Source of the DNA: Aliidiomarina sedimenti
GTDB taxonomy: Bacteria; Pseudomonadota; Gammaproteobacteria; Enterobacterales; Alteromonadaceae
Direction: 5' to 3'
Length of the DNA: 64,000 nt
Assembly: GCF_003986955.1 (NCBI RefSeq)
Contig: NZ_PIPN01000001.1
Span: 186,001-250,000 of the forward strand
The position numbers were made by a program, and so were the translations under genes. The notes beneath the pieces were generated by a model that saw only the letters and a list, made by a program, of their open reading frames with translations, was not told the origin of the DNA and ran no database searches. Positions 9,652-19,037 of the stretch are shown here, one piece after another; the stretch's first letter is position 1, and each line of letters begins with the position of its first letter.

Positions 9652-10710
9652 TTAAAGAATATAGCTGATGTGCTGATAAAAACGTACGATCAGGTCATCA
9701 TGTTCGGGGCGCAGTTTTATATCCGCTGCTAAGTCCTTAAGCGCTTCATGAACCCGGTTCATAAAGCGGCCGTAGCCACGCTCGTGGCAGTCGTGCTGAC
9801 CCGCTACAAAGATGAAGTTCACGGCTTCAACCAGATTGTCGTCCTCGTAAAAACTGAGTTGCTGAGCGTCATCGCTTGTGGTGTCGAAACTCATTTTCTG
9901 CAATTCAGAATTCTGTTCGGAAATATCGACCTGGCTGTTGCGAACCAGCGGCGTCTTGCCGTTTGCAACAAAAGCGCGGTGGGCAATACCGTGCTTCTCA
10001 CAGACATCGGTGAATAGCGTTTCAATTCGCTTATACATGGCACCATAGTCATGGTCATGCAGTTTGAGGTTTTGCTTCAGGCGGCGCGAGAGGGGCAGTG
10101 CAACCGTGGCATAGGTAAGCTCGCTGCGCGGTTGCGGCAGGTCGCAGTTGCGTTTCTCATAACGGGCATAGAGTGAACGCAGTTTATAGGCGTAGGTTTC
10201 TTTATGCCCTTTATCGCGCGCGAACAAGTCATAGGACAGATGCTGATGGTCACGTACTTTGAGTTCCATCGGAAGGTCTGGTAACTCGGCTTTAAAATGC
10301 TTAATCAAGCGGTGTACGCGGCGGTGGAACTGGGCAGAATTGGCGCGGATATCGCTGCCTGTAGCAAGAAACAGGAGACGGATTTTACGCGCTTTGTAGT
10401 CAGGCTTAATAAAGACATTCTGTGCTTCGTGATATTTTGGATTGTAGAAAAACAGCATCTGCTTTTGGGTCTGGAAGCAGTAGTACTCGCTGTGGTAACG
10501 CACCACCGGCAGTTTATCATTGGCGATGAAATGCACATTGCTCAGGCTCTCATCTTCGGCTAAGCGAAAAAATAAGCGGCTCAGCTTGTCGTAACATGCC
10601 TCTGGACTGTTAAACGTCTGATAAAACTCATCACTGGGCTTTAATTCTACCAGTACATACTGATTGGAATGGGCGTTTGTTGGAATATAAGCGCGGTGAG
10701 CGGTACTCAT
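9652..10710 (-). CDS. DUF3083 family protein
   Basis: This 352-residue soluble protein is rich in aromatic and basic residues and starts MSTAHRAYIPTNAHSNQYVLVEL. Its length and conserved blocks (FLATGSDIRANSAQFHRRVHRLI and FIFVAGQHDCHERGYGRFMNRVH, two related halves) match my memory of DUF3083, a family largely restricted to Shewanella, Idiomarina and relatives. The two blocks look like an internal repeat: each ends in a HRVH/NRVH motif. The function is unknown. A purine-rich ribosome site precedes the ATG. The assignment rests on recall, not a search. Confidence 0.7.
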   Translation of the reverse strand: MSTAHRAYIPTNAHSNQYVLVELKPSDEFYQTFNSPEACYDKLSRLFFRLAEDESLSNVHFIANDKLPVVRYHSEYYCFQTQKQMLFFYNPKYHEAQNVFIKPDYKARKIRLLFLATGSDIRANSAQFHRRVHRLIKHFKAELPDLPMELKVRDHQHLSYDLFARDKGHKETYAYKLRSLYARYEKRNCDLPQPRSELTYATVALPLSRRLKQNLKLHDHDYGAMYKRIETLFTDVCEKHGIAHRAFVANGKTPLVRNSQVDISEQNSELQKMSFDTTSDDAQQLSFYEDDNLVEAVNFIFVAGQHDCHERGYGRFMNRVHEALKDLAADIKLRPEHDDLIVRFYQHISYIL

Positions 10711-10851
10711 CTGAGGGTCTCCTGTCTGACGTTGAGGGTCAGGTAACGTGTAATAATCTATACACAGACTTTAGACGATTTCGGCTGAACTTTTATTGTT
10801 TCAGAATAAAAACTCAACCGAGTTCACACCGCTTAACATGACACCCTTTGA

Positions 10852-11271
10852 TTACCAGCTACCCTGGTTGGCCATAGAAAGCCACGGCTCTTTGGCTGGC
10901 TGTGCATCGCCGCGTTGCAAAAGCTCAATGGAAATACCATCCGGTGAGCGGACAAACGCCATGCGGCCGTCACGGGGCGGACGATTAATGGTAATACCCA
11001 TGCCCTGCAAGTGATGGCAGGTGGCGTAAATGTCATCGACCTCGAACGCCAGATGACCAAAGTTGCGGCCGCCGGAATAGGTTTCCGGATCCCAGTTGTA
11101 GGTCAGTTCCAATTCGGCTTCCGGGCTCTCTTTGGCGGCTAAAAAGAGCAGGGTGAAACGGCCTTCGGGTACCTCTTTACGACGCACTTCATGTAACCCA
11201 AGTCCTTCACAGTAGAAACGCAGTGACGCCTCCAAATCATGAACGCGGACCATGGTATGCAAGTATTTCAT
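10852..11271 (-). CDS. gloA: Lactoylglutathione lyase (glyoxalase I)
   Basis: The ATG at 11271 gives 139 residues; the reading frame also has a TTG one codon earlier. The four metal ligands of the nickel-type GloA are visible in order: His in LHTMVRV, Glu in ELELTYNWD, His in GHLAFEVDD and Glu in ISIELLQRG. The enzyme turns the hemithioacetal of methylglyoxal and glutathione into lactoylglutathione in the cytoplasm. The ligand spacing and length fit E. coli GloA closely. It is a single-gene unit divergent from the phosphodiesterase gene. Confidence 0.9.
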   Translation of the reverse strand: MKYLHTMVRVHDLEASLRFYCEGLGLHEVRRKEVPEGRFTLLFLAAKESPEAELELTYNWDPETYSGGRNFGHLAFEVDDIYATCHHLQGMGITINRPPRDGRMAFVRSPDGISIELLQRGDAQPAKEPWLSMANQGSW

Positions 11272-11386
11272 CAACGAACTCCAGGTTGAATGCTATAGAT
11301 ACTGCGGCGCACGAACTTCGGCTTGTCATAAAACTCTGCTAAAGTGGCGCCAATAGATGGGAAACGTTTTATCAGGTATCAAAACG

Positions 11387-13351
11387 ATGTACAAATCTGC
11401 TTTTTTTCTTACCACAGTCTCGGCTGCTGTGGTGTTGTCCGCATGTTCAATAAATCCTCAGCCATCCGGTGAACGCGCAATACTGGTGAGTATTGATGCA
11501 TTAAACGAACGGCTACTGCGCGATAATTTATCAGCGCAACAGGCACCCGCATTGTATCGGGTTTTTGATGGCGGCGCCTGCACTGAGTATGCGCAACCTA
11601 TGTTTCCGTCCGTGACTGCCGCAGGCCACGCCTCGATCTGGACCGGGGCTTATGGTGATGTGCACAATATTGCAGCCAACGCAGTTCACGTCTTACCACG
11701 CGATCAAAATACCGCGATGGCAACAATTTCAGGGTTTGATTCAGCCAACCTAAGCGCCGAACCTATCTGGATCAGTGCCGGTTACGCGCAACGGCGCGTT
11801 GGTGGGCACCACTCAACCCAGGCGCCTGGTGAAGCAGGGTTCCCGGCCCGCAGTGGCGAGCGTAGCGCTCAGCAACAGGCTGATTTCGAGCGCGTTCAGG
11901 CGGGTTACGAGTTAAGTAATGTGCAGGTGATGAATGGCTATAACCAGCAGGTCACAGGACATGCGGTCATTCGCGCTGAAGACGTCAGCTGGACTGAGGT
12001 TAGCGAATGGCGCAATTTAGGCCAGCTAGGGGTGACCCTCGAGCCAAAAGCTTTTACTTTTAGCAACGCGGCTGGCACCTTCCACGGGTTGCTGTTTGGT
12101 TCATCGCGCTATGACAGCATGGCAATTAGCCTGACGCCCGATATCAATCAGGCAGTGATAGCCCAGTCCAACCCAGTGGAGACGGAGGGCTTTGCCGACC
12201 GCGAGCTGGCACGTCATTTTTCAGAGCCGTTAAAAGTAGAAACGGAACGTGGTAATACCTTCCTCCGCATTCGCCTTTTTGAAGTGAGCAACAATGGTGA
12301 AGACTTTATGCTTTACCACCCGTCAATGCATGTCATGGATACCAATCATGAGTCTGTCCAGGCAGGGTATGACGAGTATGTCCAGGGCTGGTTTGGTAAT
12401 TCAGCGTCGCGCATGTACACGGCGGGTGAATTTGGCCCAACGCGCTTTCAGGGCGGTGACGGAACCGCTGAAGCGCGGTACCTGGAAACGGCAGAATTAT
12501 TTACCCGGGTGTTTAACAAAGGCAGCAGTTGGTTCTGGCAGGAGCAACAGGTTGATTTGCTGGTCGACTACTTCCCGTTAGGCGACTCCATTGATCACAG
12601 TTTACTGACTTATATGGACCCGACCTGGCCCGGCTACGACGAGGCTGTGGGCGAGGCCATGACGGAATTGCGTAACAAGACCTGGCAACTGGTCGATTTG
12701 CGTCTGGAGCATCTGTTACAGCTTGCTGCTGACGCCGATGCAGCGACCTTTGTGGTCGGTGACCATGGGATGCGCAGCAGTTGGATGGAATTTAAACCGA
12801 ATGTGTTGTTGCAGCAGGCCGGGTTACAGGTACTGGATGAAAACGGCATGGTGGATTTAAGCCGGAGTAAGGCGGTGGCACCAAGTGGCCATTGGGTCAC
12901 CGTTAACACCACAGAGTGGCGTGGTGGGATTGTTGAGCCAGATCAGAAAGAGGCGGTCATTGCCGAGGTGGTACAAGCCCTGCAAGGCGCAGCAGACAGT
13001 GAGGGCGGTGCGGTCATCGAACGGGTGTATATCGCCAGCGAACATCCGGAGCTGGGGATTGGAGGCGCCGCGGGGGGCGATGTTTACTGGTCTGAAGCGG
13101 ATAACTATCGCAGCAGCCGCAGTACCCGTGGTGATCAGTATGTGGCAGAAACCGGCCCGTTAGGCTGGCATTCGCGAGCCTCGACCGACCCTTATATGCA
13201 AACCGTTACCTGTGCCTATGGTGGTGGATTCAGCAGCAAACGAATACCCGCCTCAAAATTGATTGATGTGGCGCCGACGGTGTCCGACTATCTGCGTATG
13301 CCTGCGCCACGGCACGCTCAGGGTCGTAGCCTGTTACCGGATTTGCGCTAA
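11387..13351 (+). CDS. Lipoprotein nucleotide pyrophosphatase/phosphodiesterase-like enzyme
   Basis: The start at 11387 (MYKSAFFLTT) gives 654 residues and places a lipobox, LSAC, right after the signal helix; the frame from 11357 adds 10 residues. The fold is that of the alkaline phosphatase superfamily, type I phosphodiesterase branch: first metal Asp in LVSIDALNE, nucleophile Thr in FPSVTAAGHASIWTG, then DYFPLGDSIDHS and VVGDHGM carrying further Asp/His metal ligands, and a late His in GWHSRAS. It is therefore a predicted zinc-dependent, membrane-anchored phosphodiesterase of the cell envelope. The substrate is unknown. A strong terminator follows. Confidence 0.82.
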   Translation: MYKSAFFLTTVSAAVVLSACSINPQPSGERAILVSIDALNERLLRDNLSAQQAPALYRVFDGGACTEYAQPMFPSVTAAGHASIWTGAYGDVHNIAANAVHVLPRDQNTAMATISGFDSANLSAEPIWISAGYAQRRVGGHHSTQAPGEAGFPARSGERSAQQQADFERVQAGYELSNVQVMNGYNQQVTGHAVIRAEDVSWTEVSEWRNLGQLGVTLEPKAFTFSNAAGTFHGLLFGSSRYDSMAISLTPDINQAVIAQSNPVETEGFADRELARHFSEPLKVETERGNTFLRIRLFEVSNNGEDFMLYHPSMHVMDTNHESVQAGYDEYVQGWFGNSASRMYTAGEFGPTRFQGGDGTAEARYLETAELFTRVFNKGSSWFWQEQQVDLLVDYFPLGDSIDHSLLTYMDPTWPGYDEAVGEAMTELRNKTWQLVDLRLEHLLQLAADADAATFVVGDHGMRSSWMEFKPNVLLQQAGLQVLDENGMVDLSRSKAVAPSGHWVTVNTTEWRGGIVEPDQKEAVIAEVVQALQGAADSEGGAVIERVYIASEHPELGIGGAAGGDVYWSEADNYRSSRSTRGDQYVAETGPLGWHSRASTDPYMQTVTCAYGGGFSSKRIPASKLIDVAPTVSDYLRMPAPRHAQGRSLLPDLR

Positions 13352-13381
13352 CACCATAGTGGGCAGAACGCTGTCACAGGG

Positions 13382-13416
13382 AAGGCCAGCTAAGAATGAC
13401 TTAGCTGGCCTTTTTT
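13382..13416 (+). terminator. Rho-independent terminator
   Basis: A 13-bp stem (13382-13394 with 13400-13412), a five-base loop and a T6 tract end the phosphodiesterase transcript just before the prp regulator. Confidence 0.9.
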
Positions 13417-13446
13417 ATCCTCAACCCTGTCAGGGATTCGCTACAC

Positions 13447-13460
13447 AATTGTCGACAATT
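13447..13460. promoter_or_regulatory. Predicted GntR/PrpR operator 1
   Basis: A perfect 14-bp palindrome, AATTGTCGACAATT, lies about 15 bases upstream of the likely -35 box of the prp operon. It has the form of sites bound by FCD-type GntR repressors, and I recall ATTGTCGACAAT as the predicted motif for the propionate regulator of Shewanella-type genomes. Confidence 0.7.
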
Positions 13461-13474
13461 CTTGAGTAATGGCT

Positions 13475-13503
13475 ATTGAAGCTTTGAATAAAAGGTATAA
13501 AAT
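13475..13503 (+). promoter_or_regulatory. Predicted sigma-70 promoter of the prp operon
   Basis: TTGAAG (13476-13481) and TAAAAT (13498-13503) are spaced by 16 bases. The pair lies between the two operator copies, as expected for a promoter that its own repressor shuts off. The -35 box is weak, so the exact hexamers are uncertain. Confidence 0.5.
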
Positions 13504-13519
13504 GGTCAGATATTCAAAA

Positions 13520-13533
13520 GCTGTCGACAATTC
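13520..13533. promoter_or_regulatory. Predicted GntR/PrpR operator 2, abutting the start codon
   Basis: The second copy, CTGTCGACAATT within 13521-13532, shares 11 of the 12 inner bases with operator 1 and ends directly before the ATG of the regulator gene. It occupies the place of a Shine-Dalgarno site, and no other purine-rich site is visible there. Confidence 0.6.
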
Positions 13534-14217
13534 ATGCATATTGAAAACGTTTTACTACGACCTCCAGTGACCGCATCTGATCGCGTCCTGCTTGAAATTC
13601 AGAAAGCCATTGTGGAAGGCAGCATAGCCCCGGGCAGCAAAATGAGCGAGCCGGAGCTGGCAAAACGCTTTGAGGTCAGCCGCGCGCCGTTGCGAGAGGC
13701 AATGGCAAGGCTGGAGCGCTGTCATCTGATTGAACGGACCCCGAATGCGGGAGCCCGGGTGGTGACTTTAACCCCGCAAGGGTTGTTGTCGCTTTATCAG
13801 TTGCGCGAGGAGCTGGAAGGACTGGCCTGTCGGCTGGCGGCCGAAAACATGGCAGAAGACGAAATAACTGAATTACGCGACTTGCTGAATGCGCATCTGC
13901 AGACGCAGCGGGTACGCGAAGGCGAAAGCTACTATCAGGAAGCGGGTGACCTCGACTTTCATTACCGGATTATCCTCGGCAGTAAAAATCCGTATTTAAT
14001 CAACATTTTGTGTGACGAGCTTTACTTTCTGGTGCGGATGTACCGGGTTCAGCTGGGCATGAACGGGCCACGGGTGTCCCGTGCATTTGATGAGCACAAA
14101 GCTATTATTAATGCCATTGCCAATCGCGATGGTGAACTTGCCGACTTACTGATGCGACGCCATATCGGCGCATCACGTCAGAACATCGAAATTCAACTGC
14201 AAAATAAGGGAAACTAG
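13534..14217 (+). CDS. GntR family (FCD domain) propionate-operon regulator
   Basis: This 227-residue protein has an N-terminal winged helix (about 12-75; [25 protein letters not shown]-type recognition region) and an all-helical FCD effector domain (about 85-220) with metal-binding candidates Asp and His (DLDFHYRI, and RRHIGASRQ near the end). It is the first gene of the prp operon, one base before prpB, so autoregulated repression relieved by 2-methylcitrate or a related acid is likely. Two matching palindromic operators bracket its promoter. The start has no clear ribosome site. Confidence 0.88.
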   Translation: MHIENVLLRPPVTASDRVLLEIQKAIVEGSIAPGSKMSEPELAKRFEVSRAPLREAMARLERCHLIERTPNAGARVVTLTPQGLLSLYQLREELEGLACRLAAENMAEDEITELRDLLNAHLQTQRVREGESYYQEAGDLDFHYRIILGSKNPYLINILCDELYFLVRMYRVQLGMNGPRVSRAFDEHKAIINAIANRDGELADLLMRRHIGASRQNIEIQLQNKGN

Positions 14218-14218
14218 C

Positions 14219-15100
14219 ATGACACAGCTTATCAGCGCAGGCGCAAAGCTACGCGACGCAATCAAATCAGAAAAACCATTGCAGGTGGTGGGTACTATTA
14301 ACGCCTACACTGCAATGATGGCGGAACGCGTTGGCCATAAAGCACTCTACTTATCAGGTGCGGGTGTTGCCAATGCCTCGTTCGGCTTGCCGGACTTAGG
14401 GATGACCTCATTGAATGACGTTTGTGAAGACATTCGCCGGATTACCGCAGCCACTGATTTACCTTTGCTGGTCGATGCAGACACAGGCTGGGGCGGTGCA
14501 TTTAATATTGCACGGACAGTGAAAGAAATGACCCGGGCCGGTGCGGCAGGGTTTCATATTGAAGATCAGGTAGCGCAAAAGCGCTGTGGTCATCGCCCGA
14601 ACAAAGAAATCGTCTCGCAGCATGAAATGGTCGACCGGGTGAAAGCTGCGGTTGATGCACGTACTGACGAGAACTTTTTCATTATGGCGCGTACCGATGC
14701 GCTGCAACAGGAAGGTCTGGAAGCTGCGATTGAGCGTGCTCAAGCCTGTGTTGAAGCCGGTGCCGATGCGATTTTTGCCGAAGCGGTGCATACCCTTGAG
14801 CAATACGATGCCTTCAGTAAAGCACTGAATGTACCTGTGCTGGCGAATATTACCGAGTTTGGTGCGACACCATTATTTAATAAACAAGAGCTGGCTGAAG
14901 TCGGTGTCGAAATGGTGCTGTATCCGTTAAGCGCATTCCGTGCCATGAACAAGGCGGCTTTGAATGTATACAACAGCATTTTAGAGAACGGTGATCAAAA
15001 AGCAGTGGTCGATGACATGCAAACGCGTGCCGAGCTGTATGACTTTCTGAATTACCACGCGTTTGAAGAAAAGCTGGACGCACTTTTTACTAAAAAATAA
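14219..15100 (+). CDS. prpB: Methylisocitrate lyase
   Basis: PrpB cleaves 2-methylisocitrate to pyruvate and succinate, the last step of the methylcitrate cycle for propionyl-CoA use. The 293 residues match the family length. Visible are the substrate loop with [10 protein letters not shown], the catalytic-loop motif KRCGHRPNK (KKCGH in E. coli) and the later ITEFG region. It follows the regulator gene with one spare base (an AAGGGA site lies in the end of the regulator) and is followed after 14 bases by prpC, so translation is probably coupled. Confidence 0.95.
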   Translation: MTQLISAGAKLRDAIKSEKPLQVVGTINAYTAMMAERVGHKALYLSGAGVANASFGLPDLGMTSLNDVCEDIRRITAATDLPLLVDADTGWGGAFNIARTVKEMTRAGAAGFHIEDQVAQKRCGHRPNKEIVSQHEMVDRVKAAVDARTDENFFIMARTDALQQEGLEAAIERAQACVEAGADAIFAEAVHTLEQYDAFSKALNVPVLANITEFGATPLFNKQELAEVGVEMVLYPLSAFRAMNKAALNVYNSILENGDQKAVVDDMQTRAELYDFLNYHAFEEKLDALFTKK

Positions 15101-15114
15101 CGAGGAGTTTAATC

Positions 15115-16240
15115 ATGGCAGAGAAAGCATTGAGTGGAGCAGGCCTGCGTGGCCAGGTCGCTGGCGAAACAGCACTGTGTACCGTTGGTAAAAGTGGTTC
15201 AGGCCTGACATACCGTGGTTATGATATTAAGGAACTGGCGGATAAAGTTAGCTTTGAAGAAGTAGCCTACCTGCTGGCGCATGGCGAATTGCCAACCCAG
15301 TCTGAGTTAAGCGACTACAAAACCCGTTTGAAGTCATTACGTGGTTTACCACAAGAGCTAAAAGACGTGCTTGAGCGAATTCCTGCTGAAGCGCATCCGA
15401 TGGACGTGCTGCGTACCGGTTGTTCATTCCTCGGTAACCTGGAAACAGAAGAGAGCTTTGACGACGCGGATCGCCATATTGAACGTATGCTGGCGGTGTT
15501 CCCAAGCATTATGTTGTACTGGTACCGTTACAGCCACGACGGCGTGCGGATTGAAACCGAAACCAATGACGATTCAATTGGTGCGCACTTCCTGCATTTG
15601 CTGCATGACAAAGCGCCGACTGAATTGCATTCAGCAGTGATGAATACCTCATTGATTCTGTATGCAGAGCATGAATTCAACGCCTCGACCTTTACTGCTC
15701 GGGTTTGTGCTTCAACCTTGTCAGATATTCATTCCTGTGTGACTGGCGCGATCGGCTCGCTGCGTGGTCCACTGCATGGTGGCGCCAACGAAGCGGCGAT
15801 GGATCTGATTGAAAACATGGAATCAGCGGACGATGCGGAAAGCACCCTGGTCGGTATGTTGGAACGCAAAGACAAGATCATGGGCTTCGGTCACGCTATT
15901 TATCGTGAATTCGATCCACGCAATGACATCATCAAAGCCTGGTCAGAAAAAATTGTCTGAAGAGTTTGGTGACAGCCGCTTGTATGACGTGTCAGTGCGC
16001 TGTGAAGAAGTGATGTGGCGGGAGAAGAAGTTGTTCCCGAATGCGGATTTCTTCCATGCGTCTGCCTATCACTACATGGGCATCCCGACCAAACTGTTCA
16101 CGCCAATTTTCGTCATGTCGCGGGTTAGTGGCTGGACTGCACACGTTAAAGAACAGCGTGCGAACAACCGTATTATCCGCCCAAGTGCTGATTATACAGG
16201 CCCAGAGCCACGCCCAGTACCGGCTTTGTCTGAGCGCTAG
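15115..16240 (+). pseudogene. prpC: 2-methylcitrate synthase, frameshifted in an A6 run
   Basis: The gene encodes the citrate synthase homologue that condenses propionyl-CoA with oxaloacetate. The first frame (15115-15960) holds residues 1-281, including GSLRGPLHGGANEAAM and MGFGHAIYREFDPRN, and then stops. The rest, from LSEEFGDSRLYDVSV to PALSER, is intact in the +1 frame up to 16240. Removing one A from the run at 15947-15952 joins both parts into a normal 374-residue enzyme. All the remaining sequence is well preserved, so this is a sequencing error, a very recent mutation, or slippage at the homopolymer. The gene sits between prpB and acnD in the operon. Confidence 0.88.
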
Positions 16241-16258
16241 ACGCAGGATAGCTACGAG

Positions 16259-16285
16259 TAAACGGCAGGCTAAGCCTGCCGTTTA
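16259..16285. other. Perfect 12-bp hairpin between prpC and acnD
   Basis: The arms 16259-16270 and 16274-16285 pair perfectly around a TAA loop. There is no T tract, so it may stabilise or process the operon mRNA rather than end it. Confidence 0.6.
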
Positions 16286-16341
16286 GCAGGGCATGCAAGG
16301 CATGGCCTACAAAGCCAGCTATAACCTTTCAGGTGACTAAC

Positions 16342-18933
16342 ATGAAGAGCGAATATCGCAATCTACCGGGCACGAATCTTTATTATTACGATACCCGTGC
16401 CGCGATAGAAGACATTAAACCCGGTAGCTACGACAAGCTGCCCTATACGTCGAAGGTTCTCGCCGAGCAACTGGTACGTCGCGGCGAAGGCCAGACCCTG
16501 ACCGATGGCCTTAATCAATTCATCGAGCGCAAACGCGATCTCGACTTCCCCTGGTATCCGGCGCGTGTGGTCTGCCATGACATTCTAGGGCAAACCGCGC
16601 TGGTTGATCTGGCTGGTTTGCGTGATGCCATTGCCGATCAGGGTGGTGACCCGGCCAAGGTCAACCCGGTCGTGCCGACCCAGCTGATTGTTGACCATTC
16701 GCTGGCGGTTGAGCATGCGGGGTTTGAAAAAGACGCCTTTGAAAAGAACCGCCAGATTGAAGACCGTCGCAATGATGACCGTTTCCACTTTATTAACTGG
16801 ACCAAAACGGCGTTTAAAAACGTTGATGTGATTCCGCCGGGCAATGGCATTATGCACCAGATTAATCTGGAGAAAATGTCGCCAGTGGTGCAGGTTCGTG
16901 ATGGTGTGGCGTTTCCGGATACCTGTGTCGGTACCGACTCTCACACGCCCATGGTAGACGCCTTAGGCGTTATCTCGGTCGGTGTCGGTGGACTCGAAGC
17001 TGAGAGCGTGATGCTCGGTCGTGCCTCCTACATGCGTTTACCGGATATCGTGGGTGTTGAACTGACCGGCAAGCTGCAACCCGGCATTACCAGCACCGAT
17101 TTGGTCCTGGCAATTACCGAGTTTTTACGTCGTGAGCGGGTGGTTGGTGCCTATCTCGAGTTTTTCGGCGAAGGGGCTAACAAGCTAAGCGTGGGTGACC
17201 GCGCAACCATCTCCAATATGACACCGGAATACGGTGCCACAGCCGCGATGTTCTACATCGACGAGCAAACCATTGATTACCTTAAACTGACTGGTCGGGC
17301 TGATGAGCAGGTTGAATTGGTTGAGCGTTATGCCAAAGAAACCGGCTTATGGGCGTCGCAAATGACAGAGGCTGAGTATGAGCGAGTGCTGACCTTTGAT
17401 CTGTCGAGCGTCGGCCGCAACATGGCCGGGCCGTCTAATCCGCATGCGCTGTTACCGTCGTCAGAACTGGCCAGCCGTGGAATTGCCGGTCAGTACGAGC
17501 AGGTTGACGGCAAAATGCCGGATGGCGCGGTGATCATCGCTGCCATTACCAGCTGCACCAATACCAGCAACCCGCGCAATATGGTTGCTGCAGGCTTGAT
17601 CGCCCGCAATGCCAATAAGCTCGGTCTGACCCGTAAGCCATGGGTTAAATCCTCGCTGGCGCCGGGTTCAAAAACGGTCAAGATGTACCTCGAAGAAGCG
17701 GATCTGATGGAAGAGCTGGAAACCCTGGGCTTCGGTCTGGTTGGTTTCGCCTGTACCACCTGCAACGGGATGAGTGGCTCACTTGACCCGGTGATCCAGC
17801 AGGAAATAATTGAACGCGATCTGTATTCAACCGCGGTACTGTCAGGCAATCGTAACTTTGACGGTCGTATTCACCCGCACGCGAAGCAGGCGTTTCTGGC
17901 GTCACCTCCGCTGGTTGTAGCCTATGCGATAGCAGGTAGTATTCGTTTTGACATCGAAAAAGATGCGCTTGGCTACGACAACGAGGGCAATCCGATTACG
18001 CTGAAAGATATCTGGCCATCGGATGACGAGATCGACGCCATTGTGAAACAGGCAGTTAAACCGGAGCAGTACCGTACTGTGTATGAGCCGATGTTTAACC
18101 TGTCCGTCGATTACGGGGAAAAGAACGATCCGCTGTACAAGTGGCGCCCACAAAGCACCTACATTCGTCGTCCTCCATACTGGGAAGGCGGGCTTGCAAC
18201 GGCTCCGTCGTTAACCGGAATGCGGCCACTGGCAGTCTTTGGTGACAACATCACCACCGACCATTTGTCACCGTCAAATGCCATTATGGCGGACAGTGCC
18301 GCAGGTGAATACCTGGCCAGCATGGGCGTTCCGGAAGAAGACTTTAACTCGTACGCGACCCACCGTGGTGACCATTTGACCGCCCAGCGGGCCACCTTAG
18401 CCAATCCTAAAATCTTTAATGAAATGGTGACGGATAAGGACGGTAAGGTTATTCAGGGGTCGCTGGCGCGGGTTGAGCCCGAAGGCAAACAAATGCGCAT
18501 GTGGGAAGCCATTGAAACCTACATGGAGCGCAAGCAGCCGCTGATTATTATCGCCGGCAATGACTACGGTCAGGGTTCATCGCGTGACTGGGCCGCCAAA
18601 GGCGTTCGCTTAGCAGGTGTAGAAGCCATTGTCGCTGAAGGCTTCGAGCGTATTCACCGCACCAACCTGATTGGGATGGGTGTTATGCCACTGGAGTTTA
18701 AACCAGGTACCACACGCACCACCCTGAACATCGACGGAACTGAAACCTTTGATGTGAAAGGTGAACCAGCGCCCGGTGCTGAACTTACTCTGGTCATCCA
18801 CCGTAAAGATGGTGAGCAACTTGAAGTGCCGGTAACCTGTCGCCTGGATACGGGTGAAGAGCTTGGTGTGTATAGTGCAGGTGGTGTATTACAGCGGTTC
18901 GCCAAAGACTTCCTTGAGTCTGAAAGCGCCTGA
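16342..18933 (+). CDS. acnD: Fe/S-dependent 2-methylcitrate dehydratase
   Basis: AcnD dehydrates 2-methylcitrate to 2-methyl-aconitate and, with PrpF, replaces PrpD. I take the ATG at 16342, which has AGGTGA 7 bases upstream; the GTG three codons earlier would overlap this site. The 863 residues show aconitase motifs: DTCVGTDSHTPMVD, the cluster ligands in ITSCTNTSNP and CTTCNG, and the swivelling C-terminal domain with YGQGSSRDWAAKG. Length and pairing with prpF distinguish it from AcnA. It follows frameshifted prpC by about 100 bases. Confidence 0.95.
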   Translation: MKSEYRNLPGTNLYYYDTRAAIEDIKPGSYDKLPYTSKVLAEQLVRRGEGQTLTDGLNQFIERKRDLDFPWYPARVVCHDILGQTALVDLAGLRDAIADQGGDPAKVNPVVPTQLIVDHSLAVEHAGFEKDAFEKNRQIEDRRNDDRFHFINWTKTAFKNVDVIPPGNGIMHQINLEKMSPVVQVRDGVAFPDTCVGTDSHTPMVDALGVISVGVGGLEAESVMLGRASYMRLPDIVGVELTGKLQPGITSTDLVLAITEFLRRERVVGAYLEFFGEGANKLSVGDRATISNMTPEYGATAAMFYIDEQTIDYLKLTGRADEQVELVERYAKETGLWASQMTEAEYERVLTFDLSSVGRNMAGPSNPHALLPSSELASRGIAGQYEQVDGKMPDGAVIIAAITSCTNTSNPRNMVAAGLIARNANKLGLTRKPWVKSSLAPGSKTVKMYLEEADLMEELETLGFGLVGFACTTCNGMSGSLDPVIQQEIIERDLYSTAVLSGNRNFDGRIHPHAKQAFLASPPLVVAYAIAGSIRFDIEKDALGYDNEGNPITLKDIWPSDDEIDAIVKQAVKPEQYRTVYEPMFNLSVDYGEKNDPLYKWRPQSTYIRRPPYWEGGLATAPSLTGMRPLAVFGDNITTDHLSPSNAIMADSAAGEYLASMGVPEEDFNSYATHRGDHLTAQRATLANPKIFNEMVTDKDGKVIQGSLARVEPEGKQMRMWEAIETYMERKQPLIIIAGNDYGQGSSRDWAAKGVRLAGVEAIVAEGFERIHRTNLIGMGVMPLEFKPGTTRTTLNIDGTETFDVKGEPAPGAELTLVIHRKDGEQLEVPVTCRLDTGEELGVYSAGGVLQRFAKDFLESESA

Positions 18934-18975
18934 CCCTTGGTTTTGCCATTTTGATGAACACGAAGCTTAAAAAAC

Positions 18976-19002
18976 AAAAGGGGCCCGTCGCGGCCCCTTT
19001 TT
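18976..19002 (+). terminator. Terminator-like hairpin between acnD and prpF
   Basis: A GC-rich 10-bp stem with flanking A and T5 runs lies 36 bases before prpF. It has full terminator form, so prpF may receive only read-through transcription or have a weak promoter of its own; I see no strong one. Confidence 0.7.
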
Positions 19003-19037
19003 AAGCGTTCAATATTGAAATCATGCGGGAGTAAATA

